Positions 24,534 to 32,469 of a stretch of DNA of 64,000 nt are shown here, piece by piece. The position numbers and the translations under genes are program-made. How positions within the stretch are numbered: the first letter of the stretch is position 1; each line of letters opens with the position of its first letter. The notes beneath the pieces are model-generated. The model worked only from the letters and a program-made list of their open reading frames with translations. It did not search any database and was not told the DNA's origin. This DNA comes from Bacteroidota bacterium (GTDB lineage Bacteria; Bacteroidota; Bacteroidia; B-17B0; Aurantibacillaceae). The stretch spans positions 124,001 to 188,000 of the forward strand of contig CANFTW010000002.1 in the NCBI GenBank assembly GCA_947450025.1, read 5' to 3'.

Positions 24534-25541
24534 ATGGCGAGTAAGAAATCGGAGTTTGCAATGCAAGAAGTGTTTATTAAACACTTAAAACAAATAGTTC
24601 CGGCAAATGTATCTTTAGTGGATGATATTGCTGACTTATTAAACATTAGTAACGATAGTGCATACAGACGACTGCGTAATGAAACAGAATTAAGTTTAGA
24701 TGAAACTTATAAAATATGTAAGCATTATCGCATATCAGCGGATTCAATATTTTCAAACAAAGGCGATTCCGTGACCTGTAATTATATTAAACTTACTGAC
24801 TCTGCTGAGAATTTTGAAAGCTACCTAACTAGCTTATTAACTCAATTAATACGTTTACAAAAGTCTGAAGATGCAAAAGTGATTTATGCGGCAGAGGAAA
24901 TTCCAATTTTTCATTCCTTCTTTTCTAAAGAGTTAGCAGCTTTTAAACTATTTTATTGGCAGCGTTCTGTACTAAATATTCCTGAGTATCAAAGTAAAAA
25001 ATTTGACTGGGATTCTATTCCAGAAAAACAATTGCAATTAGCGGATGATATTCATCAAACTTATTTAAAAGTCCCTAGCACAGAAATATGGACAGATGAA
25101 ACCATACAAACAACGATTAAACAAATTGAATATTATTTTGAATCGGGAGCATTTAAAGAAAAAGATGATTGCATCATTGTCTTAAATGAATTAAAAAAAA
25201 TGATGCAAGCGATTAACCGTTATGCCGAAATTGAAAACAAAAACGAAAAAATAAAATCTAATAATATTCCTTTTAATTTATATAATAGTGATTTAGTAAT
25301 TGGGACTAACTGTATTCACATTAATGTTCAAGGTGCTGTATACTCATACATATCATTCAATACACTGAACTCTCTCACCACGGGCAATCAACAATTTTGT
25401 GAAGAAATAGAACATTGGACAAAAAACTTAATTAAAAAATCAACCTTAATTAGTGGGATTGCCGAAAAACAACGCTTTCAATTTTTTAGCAAAGCTTATA
25501 AAGCCATTGATGCCTGTATTGAACGTATTAAAAATTATTAA
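24534..25541 (+). CDS. HTH transcriptional regulator, Bacteroidota-specific architecture
   Basis: The track starts at ATG 24483; I prefer ATG 24534 ('MASKKSEFAMQ'), because the earlier start falls in the promoter-like region and adds a hydrophobic leader. The N-terminal 70 residues form an XRE-like HTH ('SLVDDIADLLNISNDSAYRR' then 'LSLDETYKICKHYRIS'). The remaining 260 residues are a helical domain with no family I can name, probably sensory or for oligomerisation. It diverges from the small TM protein and lipid cluster, so control of those genes is plausible. ispD begins 2 nt after its stop. Confidence 0.75.
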   Translation: MASKKSEFAMQEVFIKHLKQIVPANVSLVDDIADLLNISNDSAYRRLRNETELSLDETYKICKHYRISADSIFSNKGDSVTCNYIKLTDSAENFESYLTSLLTQLIRLQKSEDAKVIYAAEEIPIFHSFFSKELAAFKLFYWQRSVLNIPEYQSKKFDWDSIPEKQLQLADDIHQTYLKVPSTEIWTDETIQTTIKQIEYYFESGAFKEKDDCIIVLNELKKMMQAINRYAEIENKNEKIKSNNIPFNLYNSDLVIGTNCIHINVQGAVYSYISFNTLNSLTTGNQQFCEEIEHWTKNLIKKSTLISGIAEKQRFQFFSKAYKAIDACIERIKNY

Positions 25542-25543
25542 TC

Positions 25544-26212
25544 ATGAATTCACAATATAACGTTATCATTGTTGCAGGCGGAACAGGTTCCAGAATGCAA
25601 TCAACCGTTCCAAAACAATTTATTGAAATAAAAGGAAAACCTATTTTAATTCATACCATTGAAAAGTTTATTGAATTTGATGAATTCATTAATATCATTG
25701 TTTGCGTTCATAAAGATTATATAACTGATGCTAACTTTATGTTAGCAGAATATTTTCCTGATAAAAATATTCAAATTGTTTTTGGCGGAGAAACACGTTT
25801 TCATTCGGTTAAAAATGGTTTAAATTGTATTAGTAATAAAAATGATGTCGTAGGCATTCATGATGCTGCCAGGCCATTTGTAAGCATAGAAACCATTAAA
25901 CGTTGCTTTGAAACAGCGGCTAAAAAAGGAAATGCAATTCCAATCTCACCAATTAACGAAAGTTTAAGAATGGTGACAAATGGCATTAATAAAGCCGTGA
26001 GCCGAGATGATTATAAAATAGTACAAACACCTCAATGCTTTATTGTTTCAAAAATCAAAGAAGCATTCGAACAAGATTACTCTCCATTTTTTACAGATGA
26101 CGCAACCGTGCTTGAAGGCATGGATGAGACCATCAATCTAGTAGAAGGTAATTTTGAGAATATAAAAATCACCAATCCTTACGATTTAAAATTTTCCGAA
26201 TTGTATTTATGA
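25544..26212 (+). CDS. ispD: 2-C-methyl-D-erythritol 4-phosphate cytidylyltransferase
   Basis: The 222-residue enzyme makes CDP-methylerythritol in the non-mevalonate isoprenoid pathway. The nucleotide-binding start 'IIVAGGTGSRMQSTVPKQF' and the later 'GIHDAARPFVS' and 'VQTPQCF' and 'TDDATVLEG' segments are family hallmarks. Length is normal. It is coupled to the next gene by an ATGA overlap and follows the HTH gene by 2 nt. Confidence 0.95.
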   Translation: MNSQYNVIIVAGGTGSRMQSTVPKQFIEIKGKPILIHTIEKFIEFDEFINIIVCVHKDYITDANFMLAEYFPDKNIQIVFGGETRFHSVKNGLNCISNKNDVVGIHDAARPFVSIETIKRCFETAAKKGNAIPISPINESLRMVTNGINKAVSRDDYKIVQTPQCFIVSKIKEAFEQDYSPFFTDDATVLEGMDETINLVEGNFENIKITNPYDLKFSELYL

Positions 26213-27810
26213 TGACTACCGAAGATATTGCTGATGCATTAGAAATCACCGCCAAGTTAATGGAACTTCATAATGAAAATCCATTCAAAATAAAATCCAT
26301 TAATAGTGCCGCCTATAAATTAAGCAAAACACGTATTGATTTAAGCGCTCCAACGGTTGAAGAATTAACTCAATTAGAGGGTATTGGCAAAAGTTTAGCT
26401 GAAAAAATTATTGAATTTAATACAACCGGAACCAGTAATGAGCTAAGAGAATTAATGTCTAAAACACCAGCTGGTGTAATTGATATGCTTGGTATTAAAG
26501 GACTAGGCCCTAAAAAAGTGCGTCAGTTATGGCATGAATTAGAAATTGAGAGTGTTACTGAATTATTATATGCTTGTCATGAAAACAGATTGTTGGAGCT
26601 AAAGGGTTTTGGTGAAAAAACACAAAATACCATTATTCAAAACATTGAATTTAAAATAAAAAATACGGGGTGGTTTCATTATGCATACGCTGAAAAAATT
26701 GGTCAACCTATTATCGATGCGATTAGAGAACAAACTGAATTAGTTAGTTTCACAGGTGCGATTTACCGTCGTTGCGAAGTGATTGAAGAGATTGATATTT
26801 TAGTCGGTAACGAAAATATTGATTTAGATGAATTAGTTTCTAAAACAGTTCCTTTAAATTTTATTCAATGTAACCCAAATGTATTTTACAGAAAACTAGT
26901 AGAGACCTCTTCTAATAAAGAACATTTGGAAGGTATTGGTTTTAAAGCATTAGAAACAAAAAAATATGATTCAGAAGAATCTATTTATTCAAATTTAAAC
27001 ATTCAATATTGCGAACCTGAATTACGTGAAGGCCTATTTGAATTAGAAAAAGCAAAAAACAATCAATTACCTAAATTAATTGAATTAAAAGATTTAAAAG
27101 GCATTCTACACAATCACTCGACCTACAGTGACGGTATGAATACCTTAGAAGAAATGGCAACCTATTGTAAAGAATTAGGTTATCAATATTTAGGTATTTG
27201 TGATCACTCACAAACTGCTGTTTACGCTGATGGATTGAAACCTGAAACTGTTTTGATTCAACATCAAGAAATTGAAAAATTGAATCAGAAATTATTTCCA
27301 TTCAAAATATTTAAAGGTATTGAAAGTGATATTTTAGGAAATGGCGATTTAGATTACGAAGAAGAGGTTTTAAAATCATTTGATTTTATAGTAGCATCTG
27401 TGCATGCTAATTTGAAAATGGATGAAGAAAAAGCAACGGCACGTTTATTAAAAGCCATCGAAAATCCTTACACCACTATTCTAGGTCATCCTACAGGTCG
27501 TTTATTATTAGGGCGCCCAGGTTATCCGATTAACCACAAAAAAATAATTGATGCTTGTGCTGCCAATAAGGTTGTGATTGAGTTAAATGCTCATCCTTAC
27601 CGTTTAGATATTGATTGGCGATGGATACCCTATTGTTTAGAAAAAGGTGTGATGATCTCTATTAATCCTGACGCTCATCAATTAAAGGGTTATCACGATA
27701 TGAGATATGGAACTTTAGTTGCAAGAAAAGGAATGCTTACTAAGGAACAATGCTTAAATGCTATGGATTTAAATAGCTTTGAATCATTTTTAAAAAATTA
27801 CAAAAAATAA
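26209..27810 (+). CDS. PolX-like HhH/PHP protein with degenerate polymerase site
   Basis: A 533-residue protein with PolX order: helix-hairpin-helix 8-kDa-like region (1-150; 'LEGIGKSLAEKI', 'IKGLGPKKVRQL'), Pol-beta-type nucleotidyltransferase region (155-290), and PHP domain (298-533). The PHP metal ligands appear complete: 'HNHSTYSDG' (301-309), 'GICDHSQ', 'GIESDI', 'VHAN', 'LGHPTGR', 'NPDAHQ'. The polymerase motif GSxRR...DxD is 'GAIYRRCEVIEEID': Gly-Ser to Gly-Ala and first Asp to Glu; the third catalytic Asp region and the TGS motif are also lost ('TSSNKEH'). PolX acts in base-excision-type gap repair; here a PHP nuclease or phosphoesterase role without synthesis is likely. ATGA overlap with ispD. 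Confidence 0.88.
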   Translation: MMTTEDIADALEITAKLMELHNENPFKIKSINSAAYKLSKTRIDLSAPTVEELTQLEGIGKSLAEKIIEFNTTGTSNELRELMSKTPAGVIDMLGIKGLGPKKVRQLWHELEIESVTELLYACHENRLLELKGFGEKTQNTIIQNIEFKIKNTGWFHYAYAEKIGQPIIDAIREQTELVSFTGAIYRRCEVIEEIDILVGNENIDLDELVSKTVPLNFIQCNPNVFYRKLVETSSNKEHLEGIGFKALETKKYDSEESIYSNLNIQYCEPELREGLFELEKAKNNQLPKLIELKDLKGILHNHSTYSDGMNTLEEMATYCKELGYQYLGICDHSQTAVYADGLKPETVLIQHQEIEKLNQKLFPFKIFKGIESDILGNGDLDYEEEVLKSFDFIVASVHANLKMDEEKATARLLKAIENPYTTILGHPTGRLLLGRPGYPINHKKIIDACAANKVVIELNAHPYRLDIDWRWIPYCLEKGVMISINPDAHQLKGYHDMRYGTLVARKGMLTKEQCLNAMDLNSFESFLKNYKK

Positions 27811-29322
27811 ATGGCCATTTTAAACTCCATCGCGTCTTGGCTCATGAAAAAACGCATGCACCAAATTGAGCTCTTCATGAAATACCCTCATGATGTGCAG
27901 GATGAATGGATGCATGAATTAATAAAATCAGCAAAGGATACAGAGTTCGGAAAAAAACATGGTTTTAAATTCATTAATAACTATGAGCAATTTAAAAAAC
28001 ATGTGCCTATTCAAGATTACGAAAGCCTAAAACCTTTCATTGAACGCACACGGAGAGGCGAACAAAACTTATTATGGAATACAGATATTAAATGGTTTGC
28101 TAAAAGCAGCGGAACAACTGATAAAAGTAAATTCATACCTATTAGTAAAGAGTTTTTAGATGGTTGCCATTACAATGGTGGCAGAGATATGATTACCTTC
28201 CAATGTATTAATAATGCTGATACTAAATTATTTACTGGAAAAAATTTAGCACTTGGTGGTAGTTTTAAAACAGATGATTTTGGAGATTATAAATCATATC
28301 ATGGTGATGTGAGTGCTATTATCATTCAGAATTTACCAATGTGGGCAGAATATTTTAGAGCGCCTGATGTTAACATTGCCTTAATGGATAATTGGGAAGA
28401 TAAATTGGAACAGATGGCCAACTCAATGGCTAATGAAAATGTAACCAGTTTAGCTGGGGTCCCAAGCTGGATGTTAGTTTTAATAAAACGAATTTTAGAA
28501 ATAAAAAAAACGGATAACTTAAAAGAAGTTTGGCCAAACTTAGAAGTATATTTTCATGGTGGAGTAAGTTTCACTCCCTATAAAGAATTATTTGATCAAC
28601 TATTCAATAATAACAAAGTAGCGTTTATGCAATTATATAGTGCATCAGAAGGTTTTTTTGGCATACAAGATGAGCGAGTAAGTGATGAAATGCTGTTAAT
28701 GTTAGACTATGGAATTTATTATGAGTTTATTCCTATATCTGAATTAGGAAAAGAGAATCCACGTATTTATAATCTATCTGAAGTACAAAAAGATAAAGAT
28801 TATGCCATGGTAATCACCACTAATGCAGGACTATGGCGCTACCAAATTGGCGACACAATTCGTTTTACTAATTTAAGTCCATACCGATTTATTATTACTG
28901 GACGAACCAAACAACATATCAATACCTTTGGTGAAGAGTTAATGATTCATAATGCTGAGCTAGCCTTAAAAACAGCTTGCGAAAAAACACACGCGCATAT
29001 TATTGATTTTACGGTAGCACCCATTTTTATGAATGAAAATACCGGTGCTCATGAATGGCTTATTGAATTTGAACAAGTGCCAACCAATATAGATTATTTT
29101 ATAAGCGTATTAGATGACACCTTAAAACAAATTAATTCTGATTACGAAGCTAAACGTTTTAACAACTACATCCTTCAATCACCAATAATTAAACCCTTAC
29201 CAAAAGGTTCTTTTTATAATTGGCTAAAAGTGAATAACAAGCTTGGTGGACAATTTAAAGTGCCTCGTTTAAGTAACGATAGAAAAATTATTGAGGAAAT
29301 CCTTTCATTTATCCACTCTTAA
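27811..29322 (+). CDS. GH3-family adenylate-forming protein
   Basis: The 503-residue sequence matches the GH3 superfamily (ANL-like acyl-amino-acid synthetases): 'WFAKSSGTTDKSKFIPIS' is the ATP-binding P-loop-like motif near residue 100, 'YSASEGFFGIQD' the second ATP motif, and 'TNAGLWRYQIGDTIRF' and 'ITGRTKQHINTFGEEL' follow. Plant GH3 enzymes conjugate jasmonate or auxin to amino acids; the substrate of bacterial homologues is unknown. It abuts PolX (next base after its stop) and overlaps the convergent gene at 29319 by 4 nt. Confidence 0.9.
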   Translation: MAILNSIASWLMKKRMHQIELFMKYPHDVQDEWMHELIKSAKDTEFGKKHGFKFINNYEQFKKHVPIQDYESLKPFIERTRRGEQNLLWNTDIKWFAKSSGTTDKSKFIPISKEFLDGCHYNGGRDMITFQCINNADTKLFTGKNLALGGSFKTDDFGDYKSYHGDVSAIIIQNLPMWAEYFRAPDVNIALMDNWEDKLEQMANSMANENVTSLAGVPSWMLVLIKRILEIKKTDNLKEVWPNLEVYFHGGVSFTPYKELFDQLFNNNKVAFMQLYSASEGFFGIQDERVSDEMLLMLDYGIYYEFIPISELGKENPRIYNLSEVQKDKDYAMVITTNAGLWRYQIGDTIRFTNLSPYRFIITGRTKQHINTFGEELMIHNAELALKTACEKTHAHIIDFTVAPIFMNENTGAHEWLIEFEQVPTNIDYFISVLDDTLKQINSDYEAKRFNNYILQSPIIKPLPKGSFYNWLKVNNKLGGQFKVPRLSNDRKIIEEILSFIHS

Positions 29323-30209
29323 TAAAAAATATTAGGCGAGGTATGGGCGTTTAAAAATAATTTCGATTTTTTAATTTTTTGATTCTTTCTATACAAATAC
29401 TGATTGCCTTCGCGATCAATCATAGGAATATGGTGATTTTTTGGCAACACGTCGTGTAATGCTTTATTTTGAATTGTATTTCTCACCTGCTCTGCATCAA
29501 TTCCAGCGTTAGCTTGCATGTATTGTCCAAAATAATTTGCGTATTTAATTTGTGCGCTTAATAACCCATGAGATAATCCTTGATATATACCTCCATCAGA
29601 ATTCACATAACCATTACCTGGGAATAAAGAATCATTTTTAACTACCTGACCAAGTTGACCTGTCCACAATGTTGCATTGACAGCATATTGAAAGTGTTTA
29701 GATTGATATTGAATCAACACCGCTCCCGTTCGAAATCGATCTAAAATGGGTTTGGCGAAAATGTCATTTTCTGAAATCAAGGAAAAATGATTAAACTGAA
29801 ACGCAATAGTTCCTGTAACCTGAGAGGTTTTCATTTTATTCAAATAAAAATTATAACTATATGCGACTGAATTTTTATAGCCTGTTTGGTTACTAATAGA
29901 ACTCATAAACAAATTCTTTTCAGCAGATTTTTTTCCGTAACCTAAACATAAGCCTAATGAAGCATTCATTTCAGCATGCTCTCCTTTAGGTCCTAAACTT
30001 TTAAAATTATCATACACTCTAAAAGAGGCGTTTACTTGAGCAAATTGATAGACAGCATAACTTTGAATAACAATTCCAAAACGTTGAAAGTGAGTTCCAA
30101 ATGAACTTACTACCCCAACATTAAACCCGAAGTTTTTTTTAAGTGTTAGCTGCCCATATAACAATGAATAAAAACCAAAGAAAAATATGATAAAAAATTT
30201 ACCACGCAT
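29319..30209 (-). CDS. exported barrel-like protein of unknown function
   Basis: A 296-residue protein with a signal peptide ('MRGKFFIIFFFGFYSLLYGQ') and many alternating hydrophobic strands ending in Tyr/Phe, consistent with an outer-membrane beta barrel. The C-terminal 60 residues ('KNHHIPMIDREGNQYLY', 'SKLFLNAHTSPNIFY') are less barrel-like and may be conserved. It weakly recalls Bacteroidota proteins annotated as 'polymorphic toxin type 23', but I cannot support that. Its start is the base next to the aroK stop, so it is in one operon with kdsB and aroK. Confidence 0.7.
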   Translation of the reverse strand: MRGKFFIIFFFGFYSLLYGQLTLKKNFGFNVGVVSSFGTHFQRFGIVIQSYAVYQFAQVNASFRVYDNFKSLGPKGEHAEMNASLGLCLGYGKKSAEKNLFMSSISNQTGYKNSVAYSYNFYLNKMKTSQVTGTIAFQFNHFSLISENDIFAKPILDRFRTGAVLIQYQSKHFQYAVNATLWTGQLGQVVKNDSLFPGNGYVNSDGGIYQGLSHGLLSAQIKYANYFGQYMQANAGIDAEQVRNTIQNKALHDVLPKNHHIPMIDREGNQYLYRKNQKIKKSKLFLNAHTSPNIFY

Positions 30210-30737
30210 TTATTTCTTTATAAAGTTTAAAACAGTTTCTTTAAACTCATCTTCGTGTAAATTATTATGGTACACCGTTAAATCAGATTGCTCATAAAAA
30301 GGAGCTCGTTTTCCTAACAACTCTTCAATATAAGGAAGCATATCTTTTTCTTCTTGATTTGCTAATAGAGGTCTGTTTGCTTTAATACCAAAAACTCTTT
30401 TTAATAAAGCTTCGGCATCCATCTTAAGATAAATTAATTGACCACTTTGTTTCAAAAGTTCAATATTGTTATTAAAACAAGGCGTACCTCCACCCAAAGC
30501 AATGACTGTTTTTTGATTATCTCGAATGCATTCAGTTAATGACTCTGTTTCAATTTTTCTAAATTCATCTTCACCAACTTCAGCAAATAATTCAGTAATT
30601 GATTGGTCATATTTTTTTTCTGTATAATGATCCAAATCAATAAAATGATATCCGATATTTCTAGCCAATTTTTTACCATGGGTGGTTTTACCAGCGCTCA
30701 TAAAGCCACAGATGAACAATAATTTTTTATCTTCCAT
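30210..30737 (-). CDS. aroK: shikimate kinase
   Basis: I start at ATG 30737 ('MEDKKLLFICGFMSAGKTTH'), which overlaps the kdsB stop as TAATG; the track start lies inside kdsB. The 175-residue protein has the P-loop 'GFMSAGKTTHGKKL', the shikimate-binding 'DLDHYTEKK' and 'EDEFRKIETESL', the 'ALGGGTPC' loop and the lid Arg region 'KANRPLL'. It phosphorylates shikimate in chorismate synthesis. TAATG suggests translational coupling to kdsB. Confidence 0.93.
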   Translation of the reverse strand: MEDKKLLFICGFMSAGKTTHGKKLARNIGYHFIDLDHYTEKKYDQSITELFAEVGEDEFRKIETESLTECIRDNQKTVIALGGGTPCFNNNIELLKQSGQLIYLKMDAEALLKRVFGIKANRPLLANQEEKDMLPYIEELLGKRAPFYEQSDLTVYHNNLHEDEFKETVLNFIKK

Positions 30738-31483
30738 TACTTTATATTCATTAATCGTATGACTTTTTCTATATCTTCTGGTGTATCTATGCAATGACTA
30801 TCAAAATTAGTGATCGCACATTTTACTTTAAACCCATTTTCAAGCCAGCGCAATTGCTCTAATGATTCCGCTATCTCTAAAGAAGAAGGGCTAAGTTTAG
30901 TAATTTGTTCTAACACATCTACTCTGTAGGCATACATGCCAACATGCCTGTAATATTGATGATGCTTATGCCACTCTTCTTGTACTTTACCTTTAATAAA
31001 AGGAATAACCATTCTACTAAAATAAAGTGCTTCCATATTAGAGTTTAAAGTGATTTTAACTTCTCCCATATCAAATAACACTTCGTGAGAATCAACAGGA
31101 ATCATTAATGTAGCAAGTTCAGTTGTACCAGTACACACTTCACATAATAAATCAATTTGAGTCGGATCAATAAAAGGTTCATCGCCTTGTATATTAATAA
31201 CATAATCATAATCCTCTTCCATTTTCTGAAATGCCTCATAACAACGATCTGTCCCGCTAGGATGATCTTCTTTTGTATAAACAACTTTACCTCCAAACGA
31301 TTCCACATGTTTGTATATACGCTCATCATCAGTTGCTACAACAACATCGGTAAGCATAGCTGATTTAGTAGCTTGTTCATATACTCGCTGAATCATTGTT
31401 TTTCCAAGGATATCGATCAATGGTTTTCCTGGAAATCGGCTAGATCCATAACGAGCAGGAATTATTCCTAAAATTGGGTTCAT
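30737..31483 (-). CDS. kdsB: 3-deoxy-manno-octulosonate cytidylyltransferase
   Basis: The 248-residue enzyme activates Kdo as CMP-Kdo for LPS inner core. Hallmarks: 'IIPARYGSSRFPGKPL' at the N-terminus, 'VVATDDERI', 'HPSGTDRC' and 'NIQGDEPFI'. Normal length. It heads an operon with aroK (TAATG overlap) and the exported barrel-like protein. It shows that the organism makes Kdo-type LPS or lipooligosaccharide. Confidence 0.96.
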   Translation of the reverse strand: MNPILGIIPARYGSSRFPGKPLIDILGKTMIQRVYEQATKSAMLTDVVVATDDERIYKHVESFGGKVVYTKEDHPSGTDRCYEAFQKMEEDYDYVINIQGDEPFIDPTQIDLLCEVCTGTTELATLMIPVDSHEVLFDMGEVKITLNSNMEALYFSRMVIPFIKGKVQEEWHKHHQYYRHVGMYAYRVDVLEQITKLSPSSLEIAESLEQLRWLENGFKVKCAITNFDSHCIDTPEDIEKVIRLMNIK

Positions 31484-31534
31484 GTTTATTATTTTGAATG
31501 AGAATATAAAAGTACAAAAAAGTACAAATACTTG

Positions 31535-31566
31535 TTTGTAATATCTTAGCGCATAACGTATCTTCG
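31535..31566 (+). promoter_or_regulatory. candidate promoter giving a nearly leaderless transcript
   Basis: TTTG (31535-31538) and TATCTTCG (31559-31566; one mismatch to TAnnTTTG) are spaced by 20 nt. The ATG at 31573 lies 6 nt after the -7 box, about where transcription would start. Confidence 0.35.
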
Positions 31567-31572
31567 TATTAC

Positions 31573-32469
31573 ATGATTAAATACATTATATCGATATTCT
31601 TAGCTTTTTCTATTAACGCCTATTCTCAGCATTCTAAAAAACAAAAAAAAGAACAGGTTAAGGAAAATACTAAAGAATATTCCAGAGAGCATTTTAAAGA
31701 TTTCAAAATCATCACAGATATGATGGACTCTGTGAAAAAAATTAGTTTTTTACGTTTCAATATGAAATCTATTGAGAGAGTAGAAACAGGTTTCTCAACA
31801 GCTAGTACTAAAGTTAAATTACAAATTCATCCTCGAAAATCATACTTAATCAATCCTGAAAAAAAACTTGAGGTTCTGTATAACGAAGTAGAGCTAAGCA
31901 ATAAAGCGCTTATTAAACCACACGTCTTCCCCTATTTCACTGTTAGTTTGGATCCAAGAGGGAATTTAATGCGAAAAAATCAACACTTTACAATTCTTGA
32001 ATTAGGATTTGATTTTACAGTGCGAACTATTGCAGTGGCTTTAAGTAAAGAAAAGGAACAAATCGCTAAACATTTGACTTATGTTGGTAAAGTTGAAAAA
32101 AATAAAATGATGTGCTATTTACTCGTATACGAAAATCAAACATTTACATATACTGACTATACGGTTCAACATAAAGAAACCATTTCAAGTATCGCTGCAA
32201 AATTTACCGTAAATGATTATATGTTGCGCTGTAAAAACAAACTTTATGATGAATATGGTTATTTAAAAGAAGGCTCTATCATTAAAATCCCAACATTTTA
32301 TTGTAAAAAAGCCGTGTTTTATGTAGACGAAAAAACCATGCTACCAATTAGCATTAGTATTTATGATGATGTTGGTTTATTTGAAAGTTATGATTTTTCA
32401 GAAATTGAACTGAACAAACCAATACCAGCTAACGAATTCAAAAAAGATTATAAGGGATACGGTTTTTAA
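31573..32469 (+). CDS. exported DUF1571-like protein with inserted LysM domain
   Basis: The 298-residue protein starts with a signal peptide ('MIKYIISIFLAFSINAYSQ') and a Lys/Glu-rich stretch. The main domain, a LolA/LppX-like half-barrel of DUF1571 type, covers about 50-295 ('ISFLRFNMKSIERVE', 'ILELGFDFTVRTIA', 'FYVDEKTMLPISISIYDD', 'YDFSEIELN'). Inside it, at about 197-250, 'YTVQHKETISSIAAKFTV' to 'GSIIKIPTFY' is a LysM peptidoglycan-binding domain. A periplasmic, wall-associated role is inferred. It is convergent with the prolyl oligopeptidase (4-nt overlap). Confidence 0.8.
   Translation: MIKYIISIFLAFSINAYSQHSKKQKKEQVKENTKEYSREHFKDFKIITDMMDSVKKISFLRFNMKSIERVETGFSTASTKVKLQIHPRKSYLINPEKKLEVLYNEVELSNKALIKPHVFPYFTVSLDPRGNLMRKNQHFTILELGFDFTVRTIAVALSKEKEQIAKHLTYVGKVEKNKMMCYLLVYENQTFTYTDYTVQHKETISSIAAKFTVNDYMLRCKNKLYDEYGYLKEGSIIKIPTFYCKKAVFYVDEKTMLPISISIYDDVGLFESYDFSEIELNKPIPANEFKKDYKGYGF

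Noticed and set aside
29319-30209. Polymorphic toxin type 23 assignment
   Set aside because: Only a vague memory of similar annotations supports it; no toxin-immunity context or secretion-toxin architecture is visible.
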